Part shown: one piece after another, positions 63,521-64,000 of the stretch
How the letters are laid out: every line of letters starts with the position of its first letter
Numbering within the stretch: position 1 is the first letter of the stretch
From: Sporosarcina sp. FSL K6-2383
GTDB lineage: Bacteria; Bacillota; Bacilli; Bacillales_A; Planococcaceae
DNA length: 64,000 nucleotides
Assembly: GCF_038618305.1 (NCBI RefSeq)
Contig: NZ_CP152017.1
Location: 1,279,501-1,343,500 of the forward strand
Direction: 5' to 3'
Program-made: the position numbers and the translations under genes
The notes under the pieces: model-generated
Told to the model about the DNA's origin: nothing
The model's input: only the letters and a program-made list of their open reading frames with translations
The model's database searches: none

Positions 63521-63593
63521 TGGTCCCAGACGGGCTCGAACCGCCGACCCCTACCTTGTCGAGGTAGTGCTCTCCCAGCTGAGCTATGGAACC
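63521..63593 (-). tRNA. tRNA-Val (anticodon GAC), no encoded CCA
   Basis: A 73-nt cloverleaf: acceptor GGTTCCA/TGGGACC (one G-U), D arm GCTC/GAGC, anticodon stem CTACC/GGTAG with loop TCGACAA, variable GGGTC and a standard GGTTCGAGCC T-arm. The anticodon is GAC (valine). Position 33 reads C, not the usual T. No 3' CCA is encoded (TAC follows A73), so a CCA-adding enzyme is needed. It stands alone. Confidence 0.9.
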
Positions 63594-63675
63594 TGGGAAG
63601 TTATCGTGTGCATCTGCTTACTGCACAAATTCTATTATAGCCAATCTGTAAAAGAAGTCAACACTTTTTCAAAAC

Positions 63676-63717
63676 AATTGATCTGGATTTAGATCAAGCC
63701 TTCGACGGATGTCTCGG
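63676..63717 (+). repeat. Mosaic element fragment R7
   Basis: TTGATCTGGATTTAGATCAA (hairpin) is followed by GCCTTCGACGGATGTCTCGG, which matches the 5' module (hairpin, GCCTCCGGCGGATGTCACGG) with three changes. It ends 10 nt before a TATAAT. Confidence 0.6.
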
Positions 63718-63765
63718 GTTGTGGGGTATAATAAACGATAGAATTAGATAAAAGGGGTGTTTTCA

Positions 63766-64000
63766 ATCGAAAGACAAATTGAACTACCATTTGTTTATGA
63801 TTTTGACCGTGCGCTGGATAGGCTTGCAACCAACCCTGTTAATGCGGTTGATTGCGCGCAGCGACTGATTCGCATTCCGATGCAAGAAGGGAATGTTGTA
63901 ACGCTTCGAGGGACGGGAACAACAGAGAAACCAGTTTTCACGATGCAAGGGGTGTTCAGTGATTTACAATTTGAAGAGATCAAAATGATTTTTCACTTCG
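63766..64000 (+). CDS. DNA-3-methyladenine glycosylase (AlkA-like), N-terminal part, cut by window end
   Basis: The 78 residues seen (ERQIELPFVYDFDRALDRLA, NPVNAVDCAQRLIRIPMQEG, RGTGTTEKPVF) resemble the N-terminal domain of AlkA-type glycosylases of Bacillales. The helix-hairpin-helix catalytic part lies beyond the window. TATAAT at 63727-63732 gives a promoter. The ribosome site AAAGGGGTG (63751-63759) is followed 6 nt later by ATC (63766), not by ATG, GTG or TTG. GTG 63757 is inside the ribosome site. Confidence 0.6.
   Translation, partial: MERQIELPFVYDFDRALDRLATNPVNAVDCAQRLIRIPMQEGNVVTLRGTGTTEKPVFTMQGVFSDLQFEEIKMIFHF

Overview
The window looks like chromosome from a spore-forming member of the Bacillales, most likely Planococcaceae and close to Sporosarcina (an inference from gene content and order; no marker gene was compared). 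Evidence is the Bacillus-type order spx, mecA, coiA, pepF, yjbH, yjbI, lytic transglycosylase, yjbL, relQ (yjbM), nadK, yjbO, prpE; the addB-addA, fabH-fabF, trpS and oppABCDF blocks; spore coat (CotO, CotY/Z), SpoVAC/AD/AE, YjcZ and SpoVIF genes; and sigma-K-like and sigma-G-like promoters. GC is moderate, and TTG and GTG starts are frequent.

Layout. 0.4-4.8 kb: formate dehydrogenase subunit and its DUF1641 partner, divergent from fdhD. 5.6-14.9 kb: addB, addA, a DUF418 membrane protein and a YisK-like hydrolase. 15.4-18.8 kb: an Rpn-like nuclease bracketed by direct repeats, YisL, a 42-residue membrane peptide, and a membrane-anchored alpha-amylase homologue that lacks the catalytic aspartate. 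18.9-25 kb: DegV, a HAD phosphatase, YitV, YitW, YjzD and fabH-fabF behind a FapR operator. 25.2-33.4 kb: trpS with a T-box and the opp operon with a CodY-box candidate. 33.5-47.4 kb: a secreted glycoside hydrolase-like protein, spx, mecA, coiA, pepF, the RoxS/RsaE small RNA, a NERD protein, yjbH-yjbI, relQ-nadK-rluD-type gene and prpE. 47.5-53.3 kb: mgtE and a sporulation cluster. 53.6-60 kb: yjcF-yjcG-yjcH, a PgpA-family protein, and a TAXI-TRAP transporter. 60.4-64 kb: a chemoreceptor, an amidase, small proteins, one tRNA-Val and the start of an AlkA-like glycosylase.

How genes work together. Spx, its ClpXP adaptor YjbH and the MecA adaptor form a proteolysis-controlled stress and competence node. 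FdhD sulfurates the molybdenum centre of the formate dehydrogenase. AddA and AddB form the double-strand-break helicase-nuclease. FabH and FabF start and elongate fatty acids. The SpoVA proteins load dipicolinic acid into spores.

Striking non-genic content. (1) Four intergenic arrays of about 20-nt phrases (near 0.2, 5.3, 25.0 and 41.5 kb) differ in sequence but all repeat with spacing 21+21+21+19, an 82-nt super-period. (2) A dispersed mosaic element built of hairpin modules occurs at least eight times. (3) At four genes (coiA, a NERD gene, the YhcN-like lipoprotein and the AlkA-like gene) the codon best placed after a strong ribosome binding site is ATA or ATC, not ATG, GTG or TTG.
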